Notes under the pieces: generated by a model
The model's input: the letters and a program-made list of their open reading frames with translations, nothing else
The model's database searches: none
Told to the model about the DNA's origin: nothing
Part shown: in pieces, positions 6,628 to 15,088 of the stretch
How the letters are laid out: the number at the start of each line of letters is the position of its first letter
Numbering within the stretch: position 1 is the first letter of the stretch
Position numbers and translations under genes: made by a program
From: JAJTFW01 sp031411335
GTDB taxonomy: Bacteria; Bacteroidota; Bacteroidia; AKYH767-A; OLB10
Assembly (NCBI GenBank): GCA_031411335.1
Contig: JANOAX010000042.1
Location: 1 to 23,423 of the forward strand
DNA length: 23,423 bases
Reading direction: 5' to 3'

Positions 6628-9600
6628 TTATGGTTTGTTTTTAATTAACCCCACTATTTTATTATATAATGATTTTTCGTTAATAGGTTTGGAAATATAA
6701 TCGTCCATACCAAACTCCTTGCATTTGGAAACATCTGCAGTGGTTACATCCGCTGTTAAAGCAATGATTGGAATTTTAGATTTCATCGTTTTGCGAATAT
6801 ATTCAGTGGCTTCAAACCCATTCATTTCTGGCATCTGCAAATCCATCAAAATAATATCGTAGGACTGGTTGCTGAGCGAAGCCGACGCAAGTTTTTCTAT
6901 TGCAATTTTTCCATTGCTTACTATTTCATATTCAAATCCAAAATCATTTAAAATAATTTTGATTAATAATTGATTTAGTGCAACATCTTCAACTACTAAT
7001 ATTCTCAACGTTTTAATTTCTGAATCTAGTTTAAATATTTCTATTTCATCTTCTGATTTTACATTTGTTTTTTCAAAAGACAATATAAAACTAAATGTGG
7101 AACCTTTGCCTAGTTCGCTCCTTAAGTTAATACTACCTCCTTGCGCTTCAATTAATTGTTTAACAATAGCTAGCCCTAATCCTGTTCCACCATAAGAATT
7201 GGACGTGCTAATTTCTGCTTGTTCAAAAATTTTAAAAATAGAATTTATTTTGTTTGCTGCTATGCCAATTCCCGAATCAGAAACGGTAAATTCAATAGCC
7301 ACATTTTCTTCGTCTTCGTTTAGTAGTTTCACACTCAGTGAAATTTCCCCCTTATGTGTAAATTTTATGGCATTACTCATAAGATTTAAAATAATCTGAT
7401 TTAATCTTACTGAGTCGCCTAAAAGCATTGTGGGTATTTGGCGGTCGAATTCTTTTACAAAATCTAAGTTCTTTTCTTTTATTTTCAAATCAAAAGTATG
7501 AAGTATTGAAGTTATTGATTCGAAAATTTCAAAGGGTTGTTTTATAAATGTCATCCTTCCTGCATCCACTTTAGCCAAATCAAGAATGTCATTTATTAGA
7601 ACATTTAAAGACTTACCACTTGTTTTTATAGCTTGCACAAATTCTTTTTGATCGGCGACAAGTTCAGTTTTCAATAACACATTAGTGAATCCTAAAATGG
7701 AATTTAATGGAGTTCGAATTTCATGACTCATGTTCGATAAAAATTGTTGTTTAGACTTCGTAACATTTTCTGCATGAACCTTTGCTGCTATCAATTCGGT
7801 TTCAAAGAGTTTTTGTTCATTAACATCAAAACCAACACCAATGTATCCAATAAATTCTCCATTGGGTAAAAACCTAGGATTTGCCTGAACCGCAAACCAT
7901 CGATATTCACCATCATGTCGCTTAAGACGAATACCCGGTAAGTGATAGGGTTTACGAGCTTCAAAGGCTGGTACATAAACATCCATGATTGGATTCACAT
8001 CATCGGGATGTACAATACCATCCCAGGCTTTGTCAAGTGCTTCTTCCAAGGTTTGCCCCGTGTAATCTAACCAGTATTTATTCCAATAACTGATCTGGGC
8101 ATCTGCCGTTGGTTCTATTATAAATACGTTCAAAGGAGCATTGTCGGCTAATGATCGAAAACGATTTTCACTTTCTCTTAAATTAATTTCTGCATTTTTC
8201 TGTTTTGTAATATCGATGCTTACACCTGAAAGGTTTATTGCTTCTCCGGCATCATTATATAAATATTTACCTAAAGAACGTATCCAGAAGATTTCTCCGT
8301 TGTCAACCCGTTTTATGCGATAGGATGTTTCGTAAAGTGTATTTGTTGTAAGTGCTTTATCCACTTGTGCAAAAGCTGCTTCTTTATCCTCGGCAAGTAT
8401 CGCCTTATGCCAATCTTCATATATAAGGTCTGTACGTTGTTCATCAAAGCCCCACATTTTTTTATGCAGGTCCGACCATTCTAAGGTTTGTGATGCTAAA
8501 TTCAATGACCAGGTGCCGATTTCTGCGGCAGTTGTAGCTATTTCAAAATGCGCCATGGTTTTTTGCAGTCGTTCTTCACTTTCTTTTAATTTATTTTGGG
8601 CTTCCACCTGTACCGAAACCTCATTGGCAAGAATGGCTACACCTTCTATTTCACCATCGACGTTTCGCTGTGCTTGATACACAAAAGTGTAGTGCATTAA
8701 TTCAAGTTTTCCATTTCGCAAAAGTGTAATGGGTGATTCATAAGCAAAAACAGGCTCGCCAGTTTTATAAACACTCAACAACAATTTATCAAATCCTTGT
8801 TCTTCAGTTTCGGGTATTACCTTGTAAAGAGATTTACCAATGATGTCACTTCCTTTGCCCCAACTTTTTATGATGGCATCATTGGCAATTTCGATAATCA
8901 TGTCTTCGCCTTTTAAAATACAAATGAGCGAAGGGGAAGTATGAATCATGTTGTAATAACGAAATTCACTTTCTTCTACTTTTTTATGGGCAAGAACTTG
9001 CTCTGTTATATCTCGTGCTATTTTTGATGCACCAATTATTTTTCCATCTTTGTCTGTAATCGGAGAAACGGTGATGGATGTATTTACTTTTGATCCATCT
9101 TTTGTTAAACGAATGGTATCATAATGTAGCACGGTTTCCCCTTTCAAAATTTTACCAAATACCATGTCCTCTTCATGTTTCAACTCTAAAGGGATAACCA
9201 TAGAGATGTTTTTTCCAATGGCTTGTTCGGTGAGGTAGCCAAATATTTTTTCTGCTCCGTTGTTCCAACTCGTAATTGTACCATTCAACGTTATACTAAT
9301 AATAGCATCGTATGATGATTCAACAATAGTGGCAAGTAAAGCACGATTTTTTTCGGCTTGAGTTCTATCTGTAATGTCTGCAATGGCAAGAAGAATTAAC
9401 TCTTCGTGATTCATTTTTTGAATAATGCGTCGGGCATTAAGCAGCATTGTTTTTTCGCCAATTGATGGAAAGGTATGTGTAATTTCAAAATCATGGAAGT
9501 GAGAATTACTGGGTAGGATGTTTTCAAATAGTTCTTTCAGGCGAGGAATATTCCATTGCTTGTTTCCTAAATCATACAACAATACACCTTCAGTCTCTTC

Positions 9601-11964
9601 TTCATTAACTTTAAATATTTTGTAGAATGTTTTGTTGGCGGATTTTACACGAAGATTTTTATCTAAAACAATCATCGGTTCGTGTATGGTTTCAAATACG
9701 GCTTCAGAGTAACCGTATGCTTCATTGAGTAAGTCGTTACGGGTTTGCAGTTCCTGGTTGGTGGTGGTGAGTTCTTCGTTGGCAGACTCTATCTCTTCTT
9801 TTGAAGTTTCTAGTTCCTCATTCACAGTTTGCAATTCTTCATTGCTTGAAACTACTTCTTCATTGGCACTCTGCAATTCTTCCGTAAAGGCTTCATGCTC
9901 TTGTGCAATGGCAAGCGCATCAGCGTGAGCCGCTGCTAATTCCAGTTCTAATTTTTTTATCTTGCGATCTTTTGCAAGTGAAACATTTTTTCGGCCTTCT
10001 GCTTGTGTTGTCCCAATATGTGTTTGATCTGATTGTTCCTGTTCAGTAAAAAGTATTAAGAGCAAAGGTTCATTCCATTCTATTTTTAGCGGAACAATTT
10101 CTAAACTTATAATCCTTATAGCGGAATTTATTTTTAATTCAATTCCGCTTTTGCGAATGCGGTGTTTTGTTTTTATGACTTTTGATAGGGCATTTCGTAA
10201 TTCAAATGCCATTTCAGGTCGAGCCATTTTTAAAATATTAAAAGTAGCTTTGCCTTTTGGGTGAGTGAGATATAAATCGGTGGTGCCACGAAACTGAACA
10301 ATTTCCATTTGGTGATTGATGACAACACTAGCTGGCATGAATTCAGAAACGAGTACAGCATCTATAGCGTTATCAAGTCCGCTGTGATTAATAGAAATAT
10401 TTTGTTTGGTTTTGGTGATATTCGTTACCGATTTATTGTTCTCGGTAATAATTTGTTGTGTATAGCGTGGAATAAGTGCAGGCAAGGTTCGGGTACCTGA
10501 GTTTAACTTGCGTGAGAATATTTTATATTTATTATTAAAGGCGGTAAAAAGCTTGGTGGAATGACTGATGTTTTCTGATTTACCAAGCATTAAAAATCCA
10601 TCTTCATTCAAGGCATAGTGAAAGGTATTGACAACTTTTTTTTGCGCTGCAATATCGAAATAAATAAAGAGATTACAGCAACTAATAAAATCAAGGCGTG
10701 AAAAAGGAGGGTCTTGTAAAATATTATGTGGAGCAAATACACACATATCGCGCAATACTTTGTTTACTCGAAAACTGCCATCTGCTTTAGTAAAAAAGCG
10801 TTGGATTCGTTTTGGCGAAACGGTTTCCAAGTCTTGTTTGGTATAAACACCAATACGTGCCTTGCTGATGGCTTGTTCGCTAAGGTCTGTCGCAAAAATT
10901 TGAACCGGGATATTCGTTGTTTTGCTTTCCTGAATTTCGATCAACATCATAGCAAGAGAATAGGCCTCTTCGCCTGTAGCACATGCTGGAACCCAGATCC
11001 GTAGTGGCTCCCCTGTTTTTTTTCTTTTGAGAAGCTTTGGAAATAGAGTTTCTTTTAAATATTTGTGGGTTTCAGTATCCCGAAAAAAACTGGTAACATT
11101 AATCAATAGGTCCTGGTAAAGAATATCTATTTCTTCTTTTTTTTGAGAAAGCAGTTTTGCATATTCCTTGAGCGTTGTTATTTTATATAACAACATTCTA
11201 CGTATGATGCGCCTCTTGATGGTGCTCATTTTATAAACGCTGAAATCAACACGAGTAACTTTGTGTAATTGATTTAAAATAATTTTTAAATCGGGATTGC
11301 TGTTTTCAATTAAATCTTCTTCCCCGTTTTTTACGCCAATGGTTTTTATAAGTGGATGTTTACTAAGTCGTCCTAATTCGAGTGCGATTTCTTTTGGAGA
11401 CAAAATATAATCTACCATACCTTCTGCTATGGCAGAGTGAGGCATGCTTTGGAATTTTGCTGTGTCGTCTTGCGCAAAAGTTAACCCACCGTGTTGCTTG
11501 ATGGTTTTCATGCCTTGTGTACCATCACTTGCACTACCAGAAAGAATAATACCGATTACTCTTTCATTTTGTGCTTCTGCAAGTGAAGAGAAAAGGATGT
11601 CGATGGAAATGGCTGCACTGGTTTCTGAGCGGGGAATTAATTTGATATGACCGTCTGTTACTTCAATTCCTTTATTGTATGGAATGACAAAAACATTATC
11701 GGGTTTTATTTTATCCATGTCATCAATCTCCTGCACATTCATTTTTGTCTTTTTTGACAAAATTTCAGTCAACATGCTTTTGTGATCGGGGCTTAAGTGC
11801 TGCACATAAATAAAAGCCATACCCGTATCAGCCGGGAGATATTTTAATAATTCCATCATCGCTTCCAATCCCCCTGCCGATGCACAAATGGCCACTACTG
11901 GAAAAGTATTTTCCTTAACTTCCGCTTTTGCAGGCAATTTCTTTTTTGGTGAAGTTGCTTTCAT
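6628..11964 (-). CDS. CheB-CheR-PAS hybrid sensor histidine kinase
   Basis: 1778 residues. CheB methylesterase-like domain (about 21-200) with the triad Ser29 (ICASAGG), His56 (VQHLSPDH) and Asp147 (SGSASDGT). CheR methyltransferase-like domain (about 225-487) with SAM motif PACATGEEAY (326-335). A PAS-like region (about 530-640). A Glu/Gln-rich coiled coil of EEL-x6 periodicity (about 665-748). Five further PAS domains (about 750-868, 875-992, 998-1122, 1130-1257, 1262-1383). HisKA with His1414; HATPase_c with Asn1531, G1 DSGIGI (1563-1568) and G2 GGTGLGL (1592-1598); a C-terminal receiver with Asp1708. There is no membrane segment and no HPt. No mcp, cheA or cheW lies nearby, so a role outside classical chemotaxis is likely, with the CheB/CheR parts acting as regulators of unknown methyl targets. 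The usual CRN of CheR reads CCN (429-431). It appears monocistronic. Confidence 0.95.
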   Translation of the reverse strand: MKATSPKKKLPAKAEVKENTFPVVAICASAGGLEAMMELLKYLPADTGMAFIYVQHLSPDHKSMLTEILSKKTKMNVQEIDDMDKIKPDNVFVIPYNKGIEVTDGHIKLIPRSETSAAISIDILFSSLAEAQNERVIGIILSGSASDGTQGMKTIKQHGGLTFAQDDTAKFQSMPHSAIAEGMVDYILSPKEIALELGRLSKHPLIKTIGVKNGEEDLIENSNPDLKIILNQLHKVTRVDFSVYKMSTIKRRIIRRMLLYKITTLKEYAKLLSQKKEEIDILYQDLLINVTSFFRDTETHKYLKETLFPKLLKRKKTGEPLRIWVPACATGEEAYSLAMMLIEIQESKTTNIPVQIFATDLSEQAISKARIGVYTKQDLETVSPKRIQRFFTKADGSFRVNKVLRDMCVFAPHNILQDPPFSRLDFISCCNLFIYFDIAAQKKVVNTFHYALNEDGFLMLGKSENISHSTKLFTAFNNKYKIFSRKLNSGTRTLPALIPRYTQQIITENNKSVTNITKTKQNISINHSGLDNAIDAVLVSEFMPASVVINHQMEIVQFRGTTDLYLTHPKGKATFNILKMARPEMAFELRNALSKVIKTKHRIRKSGIELKINSAIRIISLEIVPLKIEWNEPLLLILFTEQEQSDQTHIGTTQAEGRKNVSLAKDRKIKKLELELAAAHADALAIAQEHEAFTEELQSANEEVVSSNEELQTVNEELETSKEEIESANEELTTTNQELQTRNDLLNEAYGYSEAVFETIHEPMIVLDKNLRVKSANKTFYKIFKVNEEETEGVLLYDLGNKQWNIPRLKELFENILPSNSHFHDFEITHTFPSIGEKTMLLNARRIIQKMNHEELILLAIADITDRTQAEKNRALLATIVESSYDAIISITLNGTITSWNNGAEKIFGYLTEQAIGKNISMVIPLELKHEEDMVFGKILKGETVLHYDTIRLTKDGSKVNTSITVSPITDKDGKIIGASKIARDITEQVLAHKKVEESEFRYYNMIHTSPSLICILKGEDMIIEIANDAIIKSWGKGSDIIGKSLYKVIPETEEQGFDKLLLSVYKTGEPVFAYESPITLLRNGKLELMHYTFVYQAQRNVDGEIEGVAILANEVSVQVEAQNKLKESEERLQKTMAHFEIATTAAEIGTWSLNLASQTLEWSDLHKKMWGFDEQRTDLIYEDWHKAILAEDKEAAFAQVDKALTTNTLYETSYRIKRVDNGEIFWIRSLGKYLYNDAGEAINLSGVSIDITKQKNAEINLRESENRFRSLADNAPLNVFIIEPTADAQISYWNKYWLDYTGQTLEEALDKAWDGIVHPDDVNPIMDVYVPAFEARKPYHLPGIRLKRHDGEYRWFAVQANPRFLPNGEFIGYIGVGFDVNEQKLFETELIAAKVHAENVTKSKQQFLSNMSHEIRTPLNSILGFTNVLLKTELVADQKEFVQAIKTSGKSLNVLINDILDLAKVDAGRMTFIKQPFEIFESITSILHTFDLKIKEKNLDFVKEFDRQIPTMLLGDSVRLNQIILNLMSNAIKFTHKGEISLSVKLLNEDEENVAIEFTVSDSGIGIAANKINSIFKIFEQAEISTSNSYGGTGLGLAIVKQLIEAQGGSINLRSELGKGSTFSFILSFEKTNVKSEDEIEIFKLDSEIKTLRILVVEDVALNQLLIKIILNDFGFEYEIVSNGKIAIEKLASASLSNQSYDIILMDLQMPEMNGFEATEYIRKTMKSKIPIIALTADVTTADVSKCKEFGMDDYISKPINEKSLYNKIVGLIKNKP

Positions 11965-12309
11965 ATTAAAGAAGGATATTGAGAGGGTCTAAAATCATTT
12001 TTCGAAGTTAGTAATTATAGTGCGTTATGGCTATTAATAAGTCCTTTAAGTGCAATTGCGACTAACAAAAGGAAAAAAATGGAAGAAAAGTCAACTTTCG
12101 ATGGGTTTTTGTACCAATGGGTACTCTCTCCATTTGCCTATGTAAAATAGGATATACTCAGATATGGCTATTTTAAGTCATCCTTAATATTGCAGAAAGG
12201 TTGATTCGAATTATTTTAGCAAGATGAAACCTCAATTGATATTTGTATGGGCTGGAAAAGTAAAAAATGCTTTCCATTGAAAAGGAGATGGATTGTGATA
12301 CACTAAGAA
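11965..12309. other. Intergenic region upstream of the CheB-CheR kinase
   Basis: 345 bp without a gene. A weak -7-like box TAACTTCG on the minus strand (plus CGAAGTTA, 12003-12010) lies about 40 bp upstream of the kinase ATG. There are no TGTAA direct repeats here, unlike the neighbouring units, and no clear terminator for the kinase gene ending at 12310. Confidence 0.35.
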
Positions 12310-13518
12310 TCAATATATTTTAGTAAAATTTGTATTGTTTTCGATGTTTGTATTTTCCAATGGTTTGTTTAATGGTAATGAAAAATAAAATGACGTGCCC
12401 TCACCTTCTATGCTTTTAACCCATATTCGACCATTATTTTTTTCTATAAAACTTTTTGTCAATAGTAATCCGATTCCTGCACCTTTATTATCTTGCCTTG
12501 CTTTTGATAGTGAATTCAATTGAGGGATGAAAATATTATCCTGTATTTGCTTTGACATTCCGATTCCATGGTCTCTAATTTCAACAATAATGGTTTCTTT
12601 TTCTTTTTTAGCGAACACGGTTACTTTCCCATCTTTATGTGAGTTTTTTATAGCATTTGAAAGGATGTTTTGAATAACGGAGAGCATCATTTTCCCATCA
12701 GCGTAAGCAGTAGTATTTAGTTCAATTTGATTTTGAAGTATTATATTATTAGCTGCTGCGGTTGAATTTAAAGTTTCAAAAACTTTTAATACATATTGAT
12801 TGAGATCAATCTTTGCCGGTGAAAAAGTTTCGGATGCATATTTTATTCTCGCCCACTCTACTAAATAATCTAACATATTCAATTCATCTTTTGAAGATTC
12901 ATCTAAAAAATTGAGCATTTGTTTTAGTTCAGCAGGTTGGATGGTATCAATATTTGATTTAAGGTATTGTGTTATTGAAATAATCCTCGTTAAAGGACTT
13001 CTTAAATCGTGTGAAAGGATAGCAAGAATACTTTCTTTATGAGCGTTAAGTTCTTCAAGTTCTTTTACATGTTTTTTGATTGCATCTTCTGATCTTTTTC
13101 TTTCGGTGAGGTCAAGTAAAATAGTAACATATCCAATCATTTCTCCATCACTATCAGTAAATGGAAAAACTAAGCCATACGCATAAAACTGGTCTCCGTT
13201 TTTACGAATATGCCATCTGTTATTTACCGCTTTCCCTTCTCTGAGTGCTGTTTGAATTTCGGTGGCCGGGACACCGTTATTTTTGTCATCCAGTGTGAAT
13301 ATCAAATCAAAATGTTTCCCAATGACTTCTTCAGGCTGATAACCAAAAATAGCCGTAGAGCCTGAGCTCCAACTGTTAATGGTTAAATCATTATCTACTG
13401 TAAAAATTGAATAGTCGTGTAAGCTGTCAATAAGCTGGCTGTAAAACTCAGAAGTAGGAAGATAATGATTTTTGAGAATTTTTGAATGGGCTAGTCGCAT
13501 TGCATTTTGATTTCGCAA
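12310..13518 (-). CDS. PAS sensor histidine kinase (orthodox)
   Basis: 402 residues. One PAS domain (about 24-140, with SSGSTAIFGYQPEEVIGK typical of PAS), a short signalling helix, HisKA with His170 (ILAILSHDLRSPL) and HATPase_c with N-box Asn288 (NILSNAIKNS), G1 box DHGIGM (316-321) and G2 box GAGIGL (346-351). There is no transmembrane region and no receiver, so it is a soluble kinase that needs a separate response regulator; none is adjacent, and the single-domain receiver at 1407 is one possibility. The kinase core differs from the two large hybrid kinases, being the HDLRSPL type rather than HEIRTP. The gene starts 17 bp after a small Cys/His protein gene and is probably co-transcribed with it. 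A second ATG (codon 7, 13500) is an alternative start. Confidence 0.93.
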   Translation of the reverse strand: MRNQNAMRLAHSKILKNHYLPTSEFYSQLIDSLHDYSIFTVDNDLTINSWSSGSTAIFGYQPEEVIGKHFDLIFTLDDKNNGVPATEIQTALREGKAVNNRWHIRKNGDQFYAYGLVFPFTDSDGEMIGYVTILLDLTERKRSEDAIKKHVKELEELNAHKESILAILSHDLRSPLTRIISITQYLKSNIDTIQPAELKQMLNFLDESSKDELNMLDYLVEWARIKYASETFSPAKIDLNQYVLKVFETLNSTAAANNIILQNQIELNTTAYADGKMMLSVIQNILSNAIKNSHKDGKVTVFAKKEKETIIVEIRDHGIGMSKQIQDNIFIPQLNSLSKARQDNKGAGIGLLLTKSFIEKNNGRIWVKSIEGEGTSFYFSLPLNKPLENTNIENNTNFTKIY

Positions 13519-13535
13519 AAGTGGAAGAATTTTTT

Positions 13536-13793
13536 TTAATCAGTGTGCAAATGTGAAAGATGTTTTACTGCATGCGCATCTCGCTCCAAATCGAAAGGAG
13601 ATTTTTGATTTTCAGTAGTCCATTTATCATAGAAATATTGATTCTGATGACAACGTGAGCAGTTTCGAGATGCTTTAAAAGGATAAACATCACCGCAATT
13701 TTTTATCCAGTTTGAATAATCTTTGTATCTCCAATTATGCCCTAAGATTTTGCACAAGATATTGGTAGATTTTTCGATATTGTTTTCTGCCAT
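13536..13793 (-). CDS. Small Cys/His-rich protein, possible zinc-binding
   Basis: 85 residues. Potential metal ligands are C14 and H19 (CKILGHNW), C33, and C45-x2-C48-H49 (RNCSRCHQ), followed by an acidic-aromatic stretch and a His-rich tail (HAVKHLSHLH). The CxxxGHxW ... CxxC pattern is like small zinc-ribbon proteins of the DUF1660 kind, but the match is by eye only. There is no signal peptide or membrane segment. It is the first gene of a two-gene unit with the PAS kinase 17 bp downstream, so it may modulate or report to that kinase. The minus-strand leader is A-rich (CAAAAGGAAAATGG), normal for this genome. Function unknown. Confidence 0.65.
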   Translation of the reverse strand: MAENNIEKSTNILCKILGHNWRYKDYSNWIKNCGDVYPFKASRNCSRCHQNQYFYDKWTTENQKSPFDLERDAHAVKHLSHLHTD

Positions 13794-13898
13794 TTTCCTT
13801 TTGATTTGTTGATATTAGTTAATTATAATTTTGCTAAGCGAAAGTTTGTATTTTCTATTTTGTTAGAAGGTAGCATTCAAATCATGTGTTTTTAATAG

Positions 13899-13928
13899 AA
13901 CCAATCTCCGCTTGAGCGGAGATTGGTT
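13899..13928 (-). terminator. Hairpin terminator after the disordered-protein gene
   Basis: Perfect 13-bp stem, AACCAATCTCCGC (13899-13911) and GCGGAGATTGGTT (13916-13928), with a TTGA loop. It lies 20 bp past the stop codon at 13948. There is no strong T-run on the minus strand, so it may work as a bidirectional or mRNA-stabilising hairpin. Confidence 0.7.
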
Positions 13929-13947
13929 GAAAAGGATTTTTAATTAA

Positions 13948-14226
13948 TTACTTTTTTTTGTTTTGGCTTACTGTTTTTCCTGAAGTGTTTTCTTCAGTTG
14001 TTTCTTCTTCTTCTTCTTCATCCATTACAGAAGAATTTTTTTCACCTTTTATTGAAGTTGAACCTTGGCGTTGAAGATTTCCTTGTTGCGAACCTTGACG
14101 ATCGCCTTGGCTAGCTTTTGGATTGTTAGGATTGAGTTCTTCTTTTTTCTTACCATCCTGTGTTTGTTCCTGATGTGACTTGCTATCGGAATCCTGATTG
14201 CGTTGGTCGTTTTGATTTTTTGTCAT
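13948..14226 (-). CDS. Small disordered hydrophilic protein
   Basis: 92 residues, almost without hydrophobic or aromatic residues. It is rich in Gln, Asn, Ser, Lys, Asp and Gly in the first 65 residues, has an acidic run DEEEEEE at 69-75, and ends in a Lys tail. The Glu run is coded by six GAA triplets (14002-14019), a short repeat prone to length change. No domain is recognised. The composition resembles hydrophilins and other desiccation or stress proteins, but this rests on composition alone. The gene has its own promoter with the TGTAA repeats (14266-14330) and its own hairpin terminator, which argues that it is a real, separately regulated gene rather than a chance frame. Confidence 0.7.
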   Translation of the reverse strand: MTKNQNDQRNQDSDSKSHQEQTQDGKKKEELNPNNPKASQGDRQGSQQGNLQRQGSTSIKGEKNSSVMDEEEEEETTEENTSGKTVSQNKKK

Positions 14227-14265
14227 TTTATTCTTGTTTAAATATGTAACTGAATTATTACCTTA

Positions 14266-14330
14266 CAAAGGTGACTTCTCATGTATTAATTTACGTTACA
14301 ACATTTTGGAAATTTATTACATTATTCACA
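14266..14330 (-). promoter_or_regulatory. Promoter of the disordered-protein gene (box B)
   Basis: Minus strand: TGTGAATAATGTAA, TTCCAA, then TGTAA 21 bp after the first (plus TTACA at 14317-14321 and 14296-14300). The -7-like box CACCTTTG ends exactly 30 nt after the second TGTAA (plus CAAA at 14266-14269). The expected transcript start is about 33 nt before the ATG at 14226. Confidence 0.7.
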
Positions 14331-14345
14331 TGTTTATTTAAATAT

Positions 14346-14371
14346 AAGGGCTGACAATATTGTCAGCCCTT
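14346..14371 (-). terminator. Palindromic terminator after the cupin gene
   Basis: A 26-bp perfect palindrome whose outer arms are AAGGGCTGACA (14346-14356) and TGTCAGCCCTT (14361-14371) around ATAT. It lies 30 bp past the cupin stop and just before box B, separating the two transcription units. Confidence 0.7.
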
Positions 14372-14401
14372 TACAAAACATCCTATGACCCAGTGCGCAG
14401 A

Positions 14402-14818
14402 TTATTCCTCATATCCGCTTTTGATCACAGTTGAAATCATTTTAAATTGTTCATTGGCATTGAAGCAATGTGGAGCATGCGCTGGAATTATTATTCCCTC
14501 TCCTAATTTTAGTTTGTAGGTGGTTTCATTGATAACAACTTCGGCAGCACCATCAATAATTTGAATATAATTGTCGAATGGTGAAGTTTTTTCAGCTAAT
14601 TCTTCACCTACATCAAACGATGAAACCGTAATGTTTCCTGTGGTTTTTTTAATGATGGTTTTACTTACTATTGAATTCGGAACATACTCAATGATTTCAA
14701 TAATAATGTGGGCTTTAGATTTTTCTACTTCTTTACTTTTTTTATCTGTATGATTGCTTTTATCAGTATGGTTACTTTGAGCCGCTAAGTCTCCAAGAAT
14801 ATTTTTATCTTTTTTCAT
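14402..14818 (-). CDS. Cupin-domain protein
   Basis: 138 residues from the chosen ATG at 14818. The open frame extends 19 codons further, to an ATG at 14875. That ATG lies upstream of the promoter -7 box at 14845-14852, so it cannot be on the transcript. The first about 35 residues are polar and charged with a duplicated SNHTDK (NHTDKSNHTDKK). The rest is one small beta-barrel cupin ending in GEGIIIPAHAPHCFNA, with His residues at the usual second-motif metal site. The first motif (FDNYIQIIDGAAEVVINE) has the G-x-A/V part but lacks the HxH ligands, so a binding rather than catalytic role is possible. It resembles the small stand-alone cupins that bind small ligands. It is a single-gene unit with its own TGTAA-box promoter and palindromic terminator. 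Confidence 0.8.
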   Translation of the reverse strand: MKKDKNILGDLAAQSNHTDKSNHTDKKSKEVEKSKAHIIIEIIEYVPNSIVSKTIIKKTTGNITVSSFDVGEELAEKTSPFDNYIQIIDGAAEVVINETTYKLKLGEGIIIPAHAPHCFNANEQFKMISTVIKSGYEE

Positions 14819-14844
14819 TATTTTTAATTTAAAAGGTAACGGAG

Positions 14845-14908
14845 CAAAGTTGGACACATATAGAGTGACAAACATTACATAATTTTGGAATTATGTTACA
14901 TAATTCAT
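14845..14908 (-). promoter_or_regulatory. Promoter of the cupin gene (box C)
   Basis: Minus strand: ATGAATTATGTAA, TTCCAA, then ATGTAA (plus TTACA at 14896-14900 and 14875-14879, 21-bp spacing). The -7-like box CAACTTTG ends exactly 30 nt after the second TGTAA (plus CAAA at 14845-14848). In this copy the middle is also a dyad, ACATAATT (14877-14884) and AATTATGT (14889-14896). The first-base TGTG of the other boxes reads CTATG here. Confidence 0.7.
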
Positions 14909-15088
14909 AGTTTTATGATTGTATAGCATTAGGCATTAGGAAAAGGGAGGGACAATAATATTGCTTTGGGGCGAGTTTGGTGTGCTCATGTTACCTTAGT
15001 TTTTTGATGTAGGGAGGAGCTACCTTTTCACATTTTTGGATCGGCTATGAAGGTATTCTTCGCTGCTATTTTAGCCTTTTGAGTTTTT

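Noticed and set aside
6628..11964. A chemotaxis operon
   Set aside because: CheB and CheR occur only as domains of one kinase; there is no chemoreceptor, CheA, CheW or flagellar/gliding motor gene in the window.
14819..14875. Upstream ATG adding 19 residues to the cupin
   Set aside because: The ATG at 14875 overlaps the second TGTAA repeat and lies before the -7 box, so it would not be transcribed from box C; the added residues (MFVTLYVSNFAPLPF...) also look like translated promoter DNA.
14987..15088. Possible terminator after the GT4 gene (GGCTA ... TAGCC, GAAG ... CTTC)
   Set aside because: The stems are short, poorly placed and without a T-run on the minus strand, so not listed as a feature.
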